From contig NZ_LR130760.1 in NCBI RefSeq assembly GCF_900625095.1, positions 2,163,455 to 2,227,454 of the forward strand: a DNA stretch of 64,000 bases, read 5' to 3'. Position 1 is the stretch's first letter, and every line of letters starts with the position of its first letter. Positions 45,370-54,871 of the stretch are shown in pieces. The translations under genes were made by a program, and so were the position numbers. Below the pieces are notes generated by a model. It searched no databases, was not told the origin of the DNA, and saw nothing but the letters and a program-made list of their open reading frames with translations. Source of the stretch: Acinetobacter ihumii. GTDB taxonomy: Bacteria; Pseudomonadota; Gammaproteobacteria; Pseudomonadales; Moraxellaceae.

Positions 45370-45378
45370 GCGGCTCTC

Positions 45379-46302
45379 CTAACGTCCCAGATACTTTTCA
45401 ATCACATCTTCATTGGCTTGAACTTCTGCCAAAGTGCCTTCTGCCAAAATCGCCCCTTGCGCCAACACCGTCACTTTTTCACTAATGGTGTCGATAAAAC
45501 TCATGTCATGCTCCACCACGACCAAGGTGTGATTTTTTTTCAATTCCAGACATAATTCTGCGGTGCGTTCAGTTTCGGCATCGGTCATGCCTGCCACAGG
45601 TTCATCCAGCAAAATTAATTTGGGACGCTGCATCAGTAACATGCCAATTTCCAGCCATTGCTTTTGCCCATGTGACAATAATCCTGCTGGCTTATGCACA
45701 AATTCTTGTAATCGAATCTGCTGCAATGTTTCTTCCAGCGCCACTTGGGCATCGCCACTTAATTTACGGCTAAAACTTTTGACGACACGCTTATCTTTCG
45801 GTGCTGCCAGCAACAAATTTTCTATCACACTAAAGTTTTCAAATACCGTTGGTTTTTGAAACTTACGTCCAATGCCCGCCTCTGCAATTTGTTCAGTGCT
45901 CATTTTAGATAAATCATAGTTTTGCCCAAAAAATGCCGAGCCCTGACTAGGACGTGTTTTTCCAGTAATCACATCCATTAAAGTAGTTTTACCCGCACCA
46001 TTGGGTCCAATAATGCAGCGCAATTCGCCTTCCTGAATGTACAGCGATAAATCATTCAGCGCACGAAAGGCATCAAACCAGACACTGACATTTTCCAGAT
46101 AAAGCGCAATGCCGTGACTAAAATCCGCGCCCTCAGTTTTAGGGCGCCCATAGCCCTCTGTGGCATGTCCGCCGTGTTCCTGAGGGGCAGGTCGATCAGA
46201 TGTCGCATGCAGAGTATGGCTGTGTACATCCAGTGCTGCATGGAGGTTTAAAGCACGTTCTATATCGCTTTTCGCGTCAGCCTGTGACCAGAGCATCGTC
46301 AT
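45379..46302 (-). CDS. urtD: Urea ABC transporter ATP-binding protein UrtD
   Basis: A 307-residue ABC ATPase with Walker A GPNGAGKTT, LSHGQKQWLEIGMLLM (the LSHGQ-type signature typical of UrtD/LivG) and Walker B LILLDEPVAGMTD. It carries an extra N-terminal stretch of about 60 residues rich in His before the ABC core (HSHTLHATSD and HGGHATEGYG), which is unusual in length and might bind metal or be disordered. It follows urtC directly and precedes urtE by 9 bp. Confidence 0.92.
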   Translation of the reverse strand: MTMLWSQADAKSDIERALNLHAALDVHSHTLHATSDRPAPQEHGGHATEGYGRPKTEGADFSHGIALYLENVSVWFDAFRALNDLSLYIQEGELRCIIGPNGAGKTTLMDVITGKTRPSQGSAFFGQNYDLSKMSTEQIAEAGIGRKFQKPTVFENFSVIENLLLAAPKDKRVVKSFSRKLSGDAQVALEETLQQIRLQEFVHKPAGLLSHGQKQWLEIGMLLMQRPKLILLDEPVAGMTDAETERTAELCLELKKNHTLVVVEHDMSFIDTISEKVTVLAQGAILAEGTLAEVQANEDVIEKYLGR

Positions 46303-47373
46303 TTAATTGCCCTCTTTTTTAAAGCGATCAAATAATCCAATGATGCCTTTCGGTAAAAATAATGTGACCACCACAAACAAGCCACCCAAAATCAGTAACC
46401 ATGCTTCAGGATACGCCACCGTGAAATAAGTTTTGACGCCATTAATGATGCCTGCCCCCAAAATTGGACCAATCAAGGTGCCACGACCACCCGCAGCGAC
46501 CCAAACTGCCATTTCAATCGAATTGACTGGATTCATCTCACTCGGGTTAATAATCCCGACTTGAGGTACATATAAGGCACCAGCAATACCTGCAATCATC
46601 GCAGAGAGCACCCATGCCGATAATTTGTACCATAAGGTCCGATAACCTAGATATTGCAGACGGTTTTCACTGTCACGAATCGCTCCCAGCACACGTCCAT
46701 AAGGCTGATTCATTAAGTAACGCAAGCCCAGATAACACAGCAATAAGGTCAAGGCTGTGATAAAGCACAGAACCGTGCGCGTCATGGATGAGGTAATATC
46801 AAAACCCAATAGCGTCTTAAATCCTGTAAAACCGTTATTTCCACCAAAGCCAGTTTCATTACGGAAAAACAAAAGTGCTGCTGCGTAGGTCATGGCTTGA
46901 GTGATAATCGAGAAATATACGCCTTTAATTTTTGAGCGGAATGCAAAAAAACCAAAAATAAAGGCAATTAATCCGGGTATCAGCAACACTAGAATCATCG
47001 ACCATGCAAAATATTGGGTGCCTACCCAATACCACGGCAACTCTGTCCAGCTCAGAAAACGCATAAAATCGGGTAGCCCATCGCCTGCACTTTGACGCAT
47101 TAAATACATGCCAAAAGCATAGCCACCCAAAGCAAAATACAACCCATGACCTAGACTCAGAATACCGGCATAGCCCCAGACCAAATCCAGTGCTAATGCC
47201 ACAATCGCCAGACACATGATTTTGCCAATCAGGGTGACCCAATAGGCAGACAAATGCAGCGCAGAATCAGTGGGTGTGAGATGCAACCACGGCAGAATCA
47301 GTAAAATGCCAAAACAGATTGCAATCAGCACAGCACTGCGCGGTTGATCAGACAATAATTGAAAGGTTTTCAT
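46303..47373 (-). CDS. urtC: Urea ABC transporter permease UrtC
   Basis: A 356-residue inner-membrane permease with about ten hydrophobic segments, of the LivM/UrtC class. LDLVWGYAGILSLGHGLYFALGG and FRNETGFGGNNGFTGFK are hallmarks. It pairs with UrtB to form the membrane pore. It abuts urtD (no gap) and lies 5 bp after urtB. Confidence 0.93.
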   Translation of the reverse strand: MKTFQLLSDQPRSAVLIAICFGILLILPWLHLTPTDSALHLSAYWVTLIGKIMCLAIVALALDLVWGYAGILSLGHGLYFALGGYAFGMYLMRQSAGDGLPDFMRFLSWTELPWYWVGTQYFAWSMILVLLIPGLIAFIFGFFAFRSKIKGVYFSIITQAMTYAAALLFFRNETGFGGNNGFTGFKTLLGFDITSSMTRTVLCFITALTLLLCYLGLRYLMNQPYGRVLGAIRDSENRLQYLGYRTLWYKLSAWVLSAMIAGIAGALYVPQVGIINPSEMNPVNSIEMAVWVAAGGRGTLIGPILGAGIINGVKTYFTVAYPEAWLLILGGLFVVVTLFLPKGIIGLFDRFKKEGN

Positions 47374-47378
47374 GCTGC

Positions 47379-49001
47379 TTACTCCACAAAACGACCTTTA
47401 ATGGCAAATAAACCTTGTGGACGTTTTTGAATAAACAAAATCACAAGCACCAATAGGATAATTTTGGCAAGTACAGCCCCCATCCCAATTTCTAACACGG
47501 TTCCACTGATGCCCAGACCCAATGCTGCCAGCACTGCGCCCCACACCTGTCCCACACCACCAACCACCACCACAAGGAACGCATCAATAATGTAGTTCTG
47601 ACCCAAATCTGGCCCGACATTGCCGATTTGAGCCAAAGCACAACCTGCCAAACCTGCCAAACCAGAACCCAGACCAAATGCCATCATGTCAATGCGTGCT
47701 GAACGAATACCGACGGCACGTGCCATTTGCCGGTTTTGCGTCACTGCGCGCACAAATAAACCAAAACGGGTTTTTTGTAATAAGAAAATCAGTAAAGCCA
47801 GAACAATCGCGGTAAAGACAATAATGGCCATACGGTTATAGGGTAAAGATAGACTTGGCGTGATTGAAATAGCACCACTCAGCCATGAGATATTGGAGAC
47901 TTCGACATTTTGTGCACCGAAGATCATACGCACCAGTTGCATCAAAATCAGACTCACCCCAAAGGTCGCCAATAACGTTTCTAATTGACGTCCGTATAAA
48001 GGACGAATGACCAGCCGCTCAATGACCATACCAATGAGGGCACTGACCAGAAATGCTGCTGGAATGGCTGCAATCAAATACCAGTCCAGCATGCCAGCAA
48101 AATGTGTTTTAAAAAAACTTTGCACTACATAGGTGGTATAGGCGCCAATCATGATCAGTTCGCCATGCGCCATATTAATGACGCCGAGCAAACCATAAGT
48201 AATTGCGAGACCCAATGCGGCCAATAATAAAATGCTGGCCGTACTCAACCCTGAAAACAGATGTCCTGTCCATTCACTGACCTGAATACGGGATTGAATG
48301 CTGCTTGCCGCATCATGCAGGGCTTTTTTAAATTCAGGATTTTGAGTGATTTGCTCAGCTGCGGTAATGTCTGCCAGTACATCTGGACTGTTACTTTGTT
48401 TTAAGACCTCCAATGCTTTCATCTTGGTGGTTTCATCTGGATTTTTAAAATCAATTCTGGCTTTAAGTTGTGCCAGTGCCTGTTTCACTTTGTCATTGTT
48501 TTCCTGCGCATAAAACGCTGCAACGGTACTCGCATCCAGTTGATCCAGATTTGATTCTAAAATTTTAACGGCATCTAAACGTTGCGCAGAATCTTCAGAT
48601 TTTAATTTGGTTTTTGCCTGCCCAAAGGTTAAGGCTGAACGTAGCGTATTGGTCAAAATTACCTGATTTAAATCATTCGGCCATTGGCTCAGTTCTTGAC
48701 GTTCAGGATAAGAAAATAACTTTTCGTCATCGACCAGCACGTAGGTCGTGCCTGCACCATCCTGATACAATTGATTTTTATCAATTAAGTCGACCAACTG
48801 ATCGAACTCTGCAATTGAACCGGGCCATTGATTTAACATCGCGCGTCTTTTTTCAAAATCAGCTTTGACAAATTGTTGAATCGCATCGCCTTGTTGTACA
48901 GTGGCCGTCGTCGTTTGCGGTATTTGTTCAGCATGTATTTGAACGATGCTGCTACATAGGCACAGGCTAAAAAAAATAGCCAAAAAACTGGAGTGCTTCA
49001 T
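47379..49001 (-). CDS. urtB: Urea ABC transporter permease UrtB (long form)
   Basis: A 540-residue protein: a signal peptide (FLAIFFSLCLCSSIVQIHA), a periplasmic, helical N-terminal domain of about 210 residues, then a LivH/UrtB permease domain with LGLAITYGLLGVINMAHGELIMIGAY. The long N-terminal domain is standard for proteobacterial UrtB. ATG 49001 has AGGGG at good spacing; an ATG-less extension to 49019 is unlikely. It is preceded by urtA (143-bp gap) and followed by urtC. Confidence 0.92.
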   Translation of the reverse strand: MKHSSFLAIFFSLCLCSSIVQIHAEQIPQTTTATVQQGDAIQQFVKADFEKRRAMLNQWPGSIAEFDQLVDLIDKNQLYQDGAGTTYVLVDDEKLFSYPERQELSQWPNDLNQVILTNTLRSALTFGQAKTKLKSEDSAQRLDAVKILESNLDQLDASTVAAFYAQENNDKVKQALAQLKARIDFKNPDETTKMKALEVLKQSNSPDVLADITAAEQITQNPEFKKALHDAASSIQSRIQVSEWTGHLFSGLSTASILLLAALGLAITYGLLGVINMAHGELIMIGAYTTYVVQSFFKTHFAGMLDWYLIAAIPAAFLVSALIGMVIERLVIRPLYGRQLETLLATFGVSLILMQLVRMIFGAQNVEVSNISWLSGAISITPSLSLPYNRMAIIVFTAIVLALLIFLLQKTRFGLFVRAVTQNRQMARAVGIRSARIDMMAFGLGSGLAGLAGCALAQIGNVGPDLGQNYIIDAFLVVVVGGVGQVWGAVLAALGLGISGTVLEIGMGAVLAKIILLVLVILFIQKRPQGLFAIKGRFVE

Positions 49002-49144
49002 AGGATGCCCCTTAAGCAAAGGATCATTTTTAAAATGTAGGGCTTCGCCAAAAATATAAAACAGCTAAAAATGATGATTAAAAAAATGGCTGTTCCATTT
49101 TAATCAGGCCTGTCACAACAGCTGTGACAGGTCACCTTAACCAC

Positions 49145-50443
49145 TTACTTAGGAATATATGGACTCCACGGCTGAGCTGGAATCACATTTGGAGTTTTAT
49201 ACACCACGTCGAACTGACCATCGGCACGGATTTGTCCGATCATGACCGGTTTAGCAAGATGATGATTTTCTGCATCCATTTTTAGGGTATACCCTGACGG
49301 CGCGGTAAAGGTCTGCCCTGCCATGGCTTCACGAACTTTATCCACATTGGTGGTGCCTGCTTTTTCGACCGCCTGTTTCCACATGTGGATGCCGACATAA
49401 GTCGCTTCCATTGGATCATTGGTCACGACTTTATCTGCATTTGGCAGTTTGTATTCCACAGCAAACTGTTTGTAATCTTTAATAAACTTGGCATTGGTTG
49501 GATTTTTCACTGACATGAAGTAGTTCCATGCCGCTAAATGCCCCACCAGTGGCTTGGTATCTATACCCCGTAATTCTTCTTCGCCCACTGAAAATGCCAT
49601 GACTGGAATATCTGAGGCTTTAATGCCCTGATTGCCCAATTCACGATAAAAAGGCACGTTGGAATCGCCATTAATGGTGGAGATTACTGCTGTTTTTTTA
49701 CCTGCCGCAAACTTTTTAACATTCGAGACGATAGTTTGATAGTTGTTAAAACCAAACGGCGTGTACTCTTCCATAATGTCTTTTTCAGAGACACCTTTGG
49801 ATTTTAAGAAGGCACGTAAAATTTTATTGGTGGTTCGAGGGTAAACATAGTCCGTTCCAAGCAACACAAAACGTTCCGCTTTGCCGCCTTCTGGACTCAT
49901 TAAGTATTCAACCGCAGGAATCGCTTGCTGGTTCGGTGCTGCACCTGTATAGAAAATATTTTTAGATTGTTCCTGACCTTCATACTGCACTGGATAGAAC
50001 AATAAGCCATTTAACTCTTCAACCACAGGCAAAACTGATTTACGCGATACTGAAGTCCAGCAACCAAAAATCACATCGACTTTATTTTGAGTAATTAATT
50101 GACGGGCTTTTTCAGCAAACAATGGCCAGTCTGATGCAGGATCCACCACCACAGGTTCCAGTTTTTTACCCATGACCCCGCCTTGTGCATTAATTTCATT
50201 AATGGTCATTAATGCTGTATTTTTGAGCGAGGTTTCAGAAATGGCCATAGTGCCAGAAAGTGAATGCAAAATTCCGACTTTAATCGTATCCCCATTGCTT
50301 GCTGGTGCAGAAGCAGCGACGGTTTTATCTGCTGGGGTAGCGTCATTTTTAGGTTCAGTTGGTTTTGAACACCCCACCAAAGTAATGCTTCCCATTATCG
50401 CTGCAACAAAGAAAGATAAAGGCATCCAGCGTTGATTCATCAT
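49145..50443 (-). CDS. urtA: Urea ABC transporter substrate-binding lipoprotein UrtA
   Basis: A 432-residue binding protein with a lipoprotein signal ending ITLVGC. IKVGILHSLSGTMAISETSL, VVDPASDWPLFAEKARQLI and VIFGCWTSVSRKSVLPV are the characteristic UrtA/AmiC blocks. It captures urea or short amides in the periplasm. ATG 50443 is chosen with GGAG 10 bp upstream. It is first in the operon, and no urease genes are in view, so urease must be elsewhere or the ligand is another amide. Confidence 0.93.
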   Translation of the reverse strand: MMNQRWMPLSFFVAAIMGSITLVGCSKPTEPKNDATPADKTVAASAPASNGDTIKVGILHSLSGTMAISETSLKNTALMTINEINAQGGVMGKKLEPVVVDPASDWPLFAEKARQLITQNKVDVIFGCWTSVSRKSVLPVVEELNGLLFYPVQYEGQEQSKNIFYTGAAPNQQAIPAVEYLMSPEGGKAERFVLLGTDYVYPRTTNKILRAFLKSKGVSEKDIMEEYTPFGFNNYQTIVSNVKKFAAGKKTAVISTINGDSNVPFYRELGNQGIKASDIPVMAFSVGEEELRGIDTKPLVGHLAAWNYFMSVKNPTNAKFIKDYKQFAVEYKLPNADKVVTNDPMEATYVGIHMWKQAVEKAGTTNVDKVREAMAGQTFTAPSGYTLKMDAENHHLAKPVMIGQIRADGQFDVVYKTPNVIPAQPWSPYIPK

Positions 50444-50761
50444 ATTTATATTACTCCACAAAGATTTTTATTCATGAAATTCAATTCATTCTGTTCAGAG
50501 TCTATTCAAAATCTATGCCAAGTATTTTTATGTTGAATATCATCGGCCTGATTTGCACAACAACATCTCTATGCCGATATTCACCTCTTCTCTTTCAAAA
50601 TCCATGTATTTTTATTGAACAATAACGGGGCATTATTTCAGCATTAAAATAGTGCAAATTTATATCATCTCGACTAGATGTTGCTGATCTTTCACTCATT
50701 GCAATTCAAACAACTTGAACTAAAATTAAGGTAATCCCTGATATGGCGCATTTCATTTCTT
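50444..50761. promoter_or_regulatory. Divergent promoter region of urtA and the ModE-like gene
   Basis: About 320 bp. The matching halves ATTTGCAC (50551-50558) and GTGCAAAT (50652-50659) form a widely separated inverted repeat that may be a regulator site (nitrogen control is conceivable). No gene is visible. Confidence 0.4.
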
Positions 50762-51115
50762 ATGCAAGCTGATATTGATCTTAAATTACGTCTGCGCCTG
50801 ATGCTTAATCAAAGCATTGCTTTCGGACCGGGCAAGGCTGATTTGTTAGATGCTATTCAAGAGACAGGGTCAATTTCTCAAGCCGCTAAAAAAATGCAAA
50901 TGAGCTACCGACGCGCATGGCAACTGGTGGAAACCATGAACCAAAGCTTTCATTCCGCTCTGGTGGAAACACATAAAGGAGGGGAGTCAGGCGGTGGAGC
51001 AATCGTGACCCCGTTGGGACTAGAGGTGTTAGCGCAATTTCGATCTATGGAGCAAAAAGCACGCAGTGCCATTGAAACCGAAACTCAGCAATTGGCACAG
51101 CTTTTAAAACGATAG
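50762..51115 (+). CDS. ModE-type winged-helix regulator (DNA-binding domain only)
   Basis: A 117-residue protein equal to the N-terminal domain of ModE. GKADLLDAIQETGSISQAAKKMQMSYRRAWQLVETMN is represented by its sub-blocks GSISQAAKK and SYRRAWQLV, the helix-turn-helix of this LysR-like class. The C-terminal molbindin domains are absent, so it need not sense molybdate directly; comparable short forms sit near molybdenum or nitrogen genes. It is divergent from urtA and may control it or an unseen target. Confidence 0.82.
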   Translation: MQADIDLKLRLRLMLNQSIAFGPGKADLLDAIQETGSISQAAKKMQMSYRRAWQLVETMNQSFHSALVETHKGGESGGGAIVTPLGLEVLAQFRSMEQKARSAIETETQQLAQLLKR

Positions 51116-51234
51116 TCCCAATACTGCATTCAACAGAATCTTGCTGTCACTGATTGCAGGTCACCGCACTCCTCTTGAGCTATCAAAAATAGCGCGACTG
51201 TGCCTCCAAGCAATGATTCAGTCACAACATCAAA

Positions 51235-52602
51235 TTAAATGGTCATGGAAAAAATTTGATTGTTGGGGACTCTACGTTTCATGCGTAAATCAAATGCCAT
51301 ACAAATATTACGCACAAAGGCCTTGCCCTGCTCTTTGACCCGTATACTTTTGTCTCCAATTTCAAGCAATTGATCTTGCTGCATTTCTTCAAGCTGCTGT
51401 AACACCTGTGGCAATTCTTTAAAGCTTTGCTTTGGATCTTGCCATGAGGTTTCAAACTGGCACATCAGATTTAAAATATGCTGACGAATCTTCAAATCTT
51501 CAGTTGTTAACACATGTCCACGAAACACTGGGATTTCATTATTTTCCAGTCGGGCATAGTAGTCTTCCAGTACCTTTTCATTTTGAGCAAAACTGTACCA
51601 GCTATCACTAATCGCAGAGACACCTAAGCCAATCATGACTTGAGTTTTAGAGGCGGTATAACCCATAAAATTACGATGTAACTGGCCTTGTAAAAAAGAC
51701 TGATACATTGGGTCGGTTTTTAGGGCAAAGTGATCCATGCCAATTTCAACATAGCCATGATCTAACAGCTTTTGTTTGCCTGCTTCATACAGCTTTCTTT
51801 TCATTGCATCTTTGGGCACATCATGGTCTTTAAAGCCACGTTGTCCATTGCCTTTGATCCACGGCACATGCGCATAGCTATAAAAAGCCAAACGATCGGG
51901 CAATAATTGATTGGTTTGGTCAATAGTAAACAGTACATCATCCAATTCCTGAAAAGGCAAACCAAACACCAGATCATGTGAAATCGAGTCATAACCGATT
52001 TCTCTGGCCCAGTGCGTCACATTGGCGACGTTTTCAAAGGGTTGAATGCGATGAATCGCCTTTTGAACTTTTAGACTATAATCCTGTACCCCAAAACTAA
52101 CCCGACGAAAACCCAGATCATACAACGCCTGTAAATGTTCTCTGCTGGTACTATTCGGATGACCTTCAAAACTAAATTCGTGCTGATCCGCAACATCGGC
52201 ATGCGCTAAAATGCCTCGGATTAACTGTTGTAGATGTTCAACTGAAAAATAGGTAGGTGTACCCCCACCCAAGTGAATTTCCCGAATCATTGGTTTTTGT
52301 GGCAATAATTCGCAATATAGCGACCATTCTTTCAACACCGCCGCGATATACGGTGCTTCTACTTCTGCATGGCGTTTGGTGACTTTTTTATGACAGCCAC
52401 AAAAGGTACATAAGCTTTCACAAAACGGTAAATGAATGTACAGGCTCATGCCTTCTGTTGCATTGGATTCGATAAAAGATTGACGCAAGGTTTGCTTCCA
52501 TGCATCCAGTGAAAAAGTATCGTCCTGCCAATAAGGAACGGTTGGATAACTGGTATAACGTGGCCCAGGAACATTATATTTCTGAATCAAAACATTCGAC
52601 AT
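51235..52602 (-). CDS. hemN: Oxygen-independent coproporphyrinogen III oxidase HemN
   Basis: A 455-residue radical-SAM enzyme that decarboxylates coproporphyrinogen III under low oxygen. The cluster motif C-x3-C-x2-C is in FCESLCTFCGCHK; GGGTPTY and YTSYPTVPYW are HemN-specific. ATG 52602 gives the normal MSNVLIQKYNVPGPRYTSYP start; a 23-residue upstream extension is unlikely. It is alone on its strand, convergent with the ModE-like gene and preceded by a 270-bp AT-rich gap. Confidence 0.94.
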   Translation of the reverse strand: MSNVLIQKYNVPGPRYTSYPTVPYWQDDTFSLDAWKQTLRQSFIESNATEGMSLYIHLPFCESLCTFCGCHKKVTKRHAEVEAPYIAAVLKEWSLYCELLPQKPMIREIHLGGGTPTYFSVEHLQQLIRGILAHADVADQHEFSFEGHPNSTSREHLQALYDLGFRRVSFGVQDYSLKVQKAIHRIQPFENVANVTHWAREIGYDSISHDLVFGLPFQELDDVLFTIDQTNQLLPDRLAFYSYAHVPWIKGNGQRGFKDHDVPKDAMKRKLYEAGKQKLLDHGYVEIGMDHFALKTDPMYQSFLQGQLHRNFMGYTASKTQVMIGLGVSAISDSWYSFAQNEKVLEDYYARLENNEIPVFRGHVLTTEDLKIRQHILNLMCQFETSWQDPKQSFKELPQVLQQLEEMQQDQLLEIGDKSIRVKEQGKAFVRNICMAFDLRMKRRVPNNQIFSMTI

Positions 52603-52874
52603 TTTAACGCACCAAAATACCTTATCTTCTTCATTATAATCCAATTGAATCAGTATAAAAACCTTCAACATAAATCTTAAAATTTAAAAATAACAATAAA
52701 AACAATGTATTGTATTTTATTAATAATCATGATGATGTATTTTATTTTATATTTATGACATTATAAAGCTGACTGTTTTAGTAGGAATTTAAATTCTCTA
52801 TACATCAATTCAAAATAAAAAAGCATATTCAGTGAATATGCCTTTGAAGTAATTTCATTCCATTTAAGCTTGAA

Positions 52875-54308
52875 TCAAGAGCCTTTAAGCTGCTTCAGTC
52901 GTTTCACCCGTGGTTTATACAACAGCTGATACGTCACCGCCAAAATCAATAGCCACAGTGGGCTGACATATAAAGCTTTTAAGGTATCGGGTTCCAGTGC
53001 CAAAATCACCAAAGTGAACAGCAAAAATGCCAAGACCACGTAGCTCATCCAGATTCCACCCGGCATTTTAAAGGTCGACTGTGCATGCAATTCAGGTCTA
53101 AGTTTACGATAACGCAAATAGCACACCATAATCAGTCCCCAAACACTAATAAATAAAATCACGCATAAAGAACTGGCTAAGGTAAACGCTTCAATGGTAT
53201 TCGGTACAAAATACTGTAATGCCGCACCCGCCATAATAAATAGACAGGAAAATAGCAAACCATTAGCAGGAACAGCACGCTTGGATAACCGCGCCAATGC
53301 CTGCGGAGCCTGACCACCGCGGGACAAACCAAACAGCATCCGACTGGTGGAGAACACCCCACTATTCATCGATGATGTGACTGAAGAAAGTACCACCAGA
53401 TTCATAATAATGGCTGAGGTTGGAATCCCTGCATGCAAAAATAATTCAACAAATGGGCTTTTATTGGCACTGATCATATTCCACGGTGTAACCGACATCA
53501 CCACTAACAACGCCAAGACATAAAACAGGATAATCCGAATCGGAATTGCATTAATGGCTTTGGGTAAATTCTTTTTCGGATCTTTGGTTTCTGCGGCGGT
53601 GGTACCAATCAATTCAACACCGACAAAGGCAAACACCGCAATCTGAAAGCCTGCTAAAAAGCCCTCTGTGCCTTTGGGGAACATTCCACCTGAAGACCAG
53701 ATATTACTCACTGAGGCCACGGTGCCTGTCGGGGCTTGAAAATGGCTAAACACCATAAAACCACCAACAGCAATTAAACCCAAAATCGCCAGAATCTTGA
53801 TCAAAGCGAACCAGAATTCCACCTCACCAAATAAACGCACGGTGAGCAGGTTGAGTGCCAATACGAACAAGACACAGCCCGCACTAATCAAAGCCTGCCC
53901 CATCGGGGTGAAACCTACGCCATCAGGCAACCAAAAGCCCAGATAGTTAATAATCGCTGCCAAATCAGCAATTCCCACCAATACCCAGCCCAGCCAATAA
54001 GTCCAGCCTAGATAATATCCAGCCCCCGGGCCGATTAAATCATGTGCCATATCAACAAAGGATTTGTAATGCAGATTGGCCAGTAATAGCTCACCCAATG
54101 CACGCATGAGGAAGAAGAACATGACCCCAATGATCATGTAAATAAATAAAATCGAAGGCCCTGCCAATGAAATGGTTTTACCAGAACCCATAAATAGCCC
54201 TGTTCCGATTGCTCCGCCAATCGCAATCAGTTGCAAATGTCGATTTGACAGCTTGCGTTGTAGGTCATGCGACGATTGTTCGCCTTCAGAATGACGTACT
54301 GTTGTCAT
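52875..54308 (-). CDS. cycA: D-alanine/D-serine/glycine-type amino-acid permease (CycA-like)
   Basis: A 477-residue APC transporter with about twelve helices. RHLQLIAIGGAIGTGLFMGSG in helix 1 and FVGVELIGTTAAETKDPKKN in helix 6 are the AAT-subfamily motifs seen in CycA. It leads a minus-strand set that follows with RidA, alanine racemase and DadA, so uptake of D- or L-alanine, glycine or D-serine is likely. The name rests on this context as well as the motifs. Confidence 0.85.
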   Translation of the reverse strand: MTTVRHSEGEQSSHDLQRKLSNRHLQLIAIGGAIGTGLFMGSGKTISLAGPSILFIYMIIGVMFFFLMRALGELLLANLHYKSFVDMAHDLIGPGAGYYLGWTYWLGWVLVGIADLAAIINYLGFWLPDGVGFTPMGQALISAGCVLFVLALNLLTVRLFGEVEFWFALIKILAILGLIAVGGFMVFSHFQAPTGTVASVSNIWSSGGMFPKGTEGFLAGFQIAVFAFVGVELIGTTAAETKDPKKNLPKAINAIPIRIILFYVLALLVVMSVTPWNMISANKSPFVELFLHAGIPTSAIIMNLVVLSSVTSSMNSGVFSTSRMLFGLSRGGQAPQALARLSKRAVPANGLLFSCLFIMAGAALQYFVPNTIEAFTLASSLCVILFISVWGLIMVCYLRYRKLRPELHAQSTFKMPGGIWMSYVVLAFLLFTLVILALEPDTLKALYVSPLWLLILAVTYQLLYKPRVKRLKQLKGS

Positions 54309-54510
54309 GATTAAACATCCTTTTTAAACGTCCCTTTTGCTTGATCAATGCAGTATGACCAACCCGCCCAAAGAACATACTGGTCGGTATATCAGCCACC
54401 ACATTGCTCGCCTTGTTACATCAACATAAAAACCAGAAGGCATCCTTTTCCTTGGCAACTCTGGTTTCCAAACTCATCATCGGTTAAACAAAAAACTGAT
54501 CGCAGGCTCA

Positions 54511-54867
54511 TTACTGCGCTGCAATCACCGCGATTTCAATCAGCCATGCTGGATTGACTAAATCTGCCTGAATCGTGGCACGGGCTGGTGTTGCCAATCC
54601 GTCTAACCATTCCATCCAGATCGCATTGACTTTAGAGAATTCATCCAAGTTCTTAATAAAAAGCTGTGCTGAAAGCAGACGCGATTTATCGGTCTTTGCC
54701 TGTGCTAAAAGTTGATCGATGGTCGCCAAGATTTCGCGGGTCTGACCTTCAATATCAAGATCGGTGTTTTTTGGCACTTGCCCAGACAAATACACCACTT
54801 GGTTAAAAATGGTGACTGAACTCATCACCTGATTGCTGTTGATTCTTTCAATATTAGAAGCTGACAT
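54511..54867 (-). CDS. RidA/YjgF-family protein
   Basis: A 118-residue RidA protein. VVYLSGQVPKNTDLDIEGQTREIL and ATRATIQADLVNPAWLIEI contain the subunit-interface arginine and glutamate area that hydrolyses enamine/imine intermediates. Reactive 2-aminoacrylate or iminopyruvate would be produced by DadA-type amino-acid oxidation, which explains the link to dadA and the racemase 4 bp upstream. ATG 54867 has AAGGA at proper spacing. Confidence 0.88.
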   Translation of the reverse strand: MSASNIERINSNQVMSSVTIFNQVVYLSGQVPKNTDLDIEGQTREILATIDQLLAQAKTDKSRLLSAQLFIKNLDEFSKVNAIWMEWLDGLATPARATIQADLVNPAWLIEIAVIAAQ

Positions 54868-54871
54868 CACT

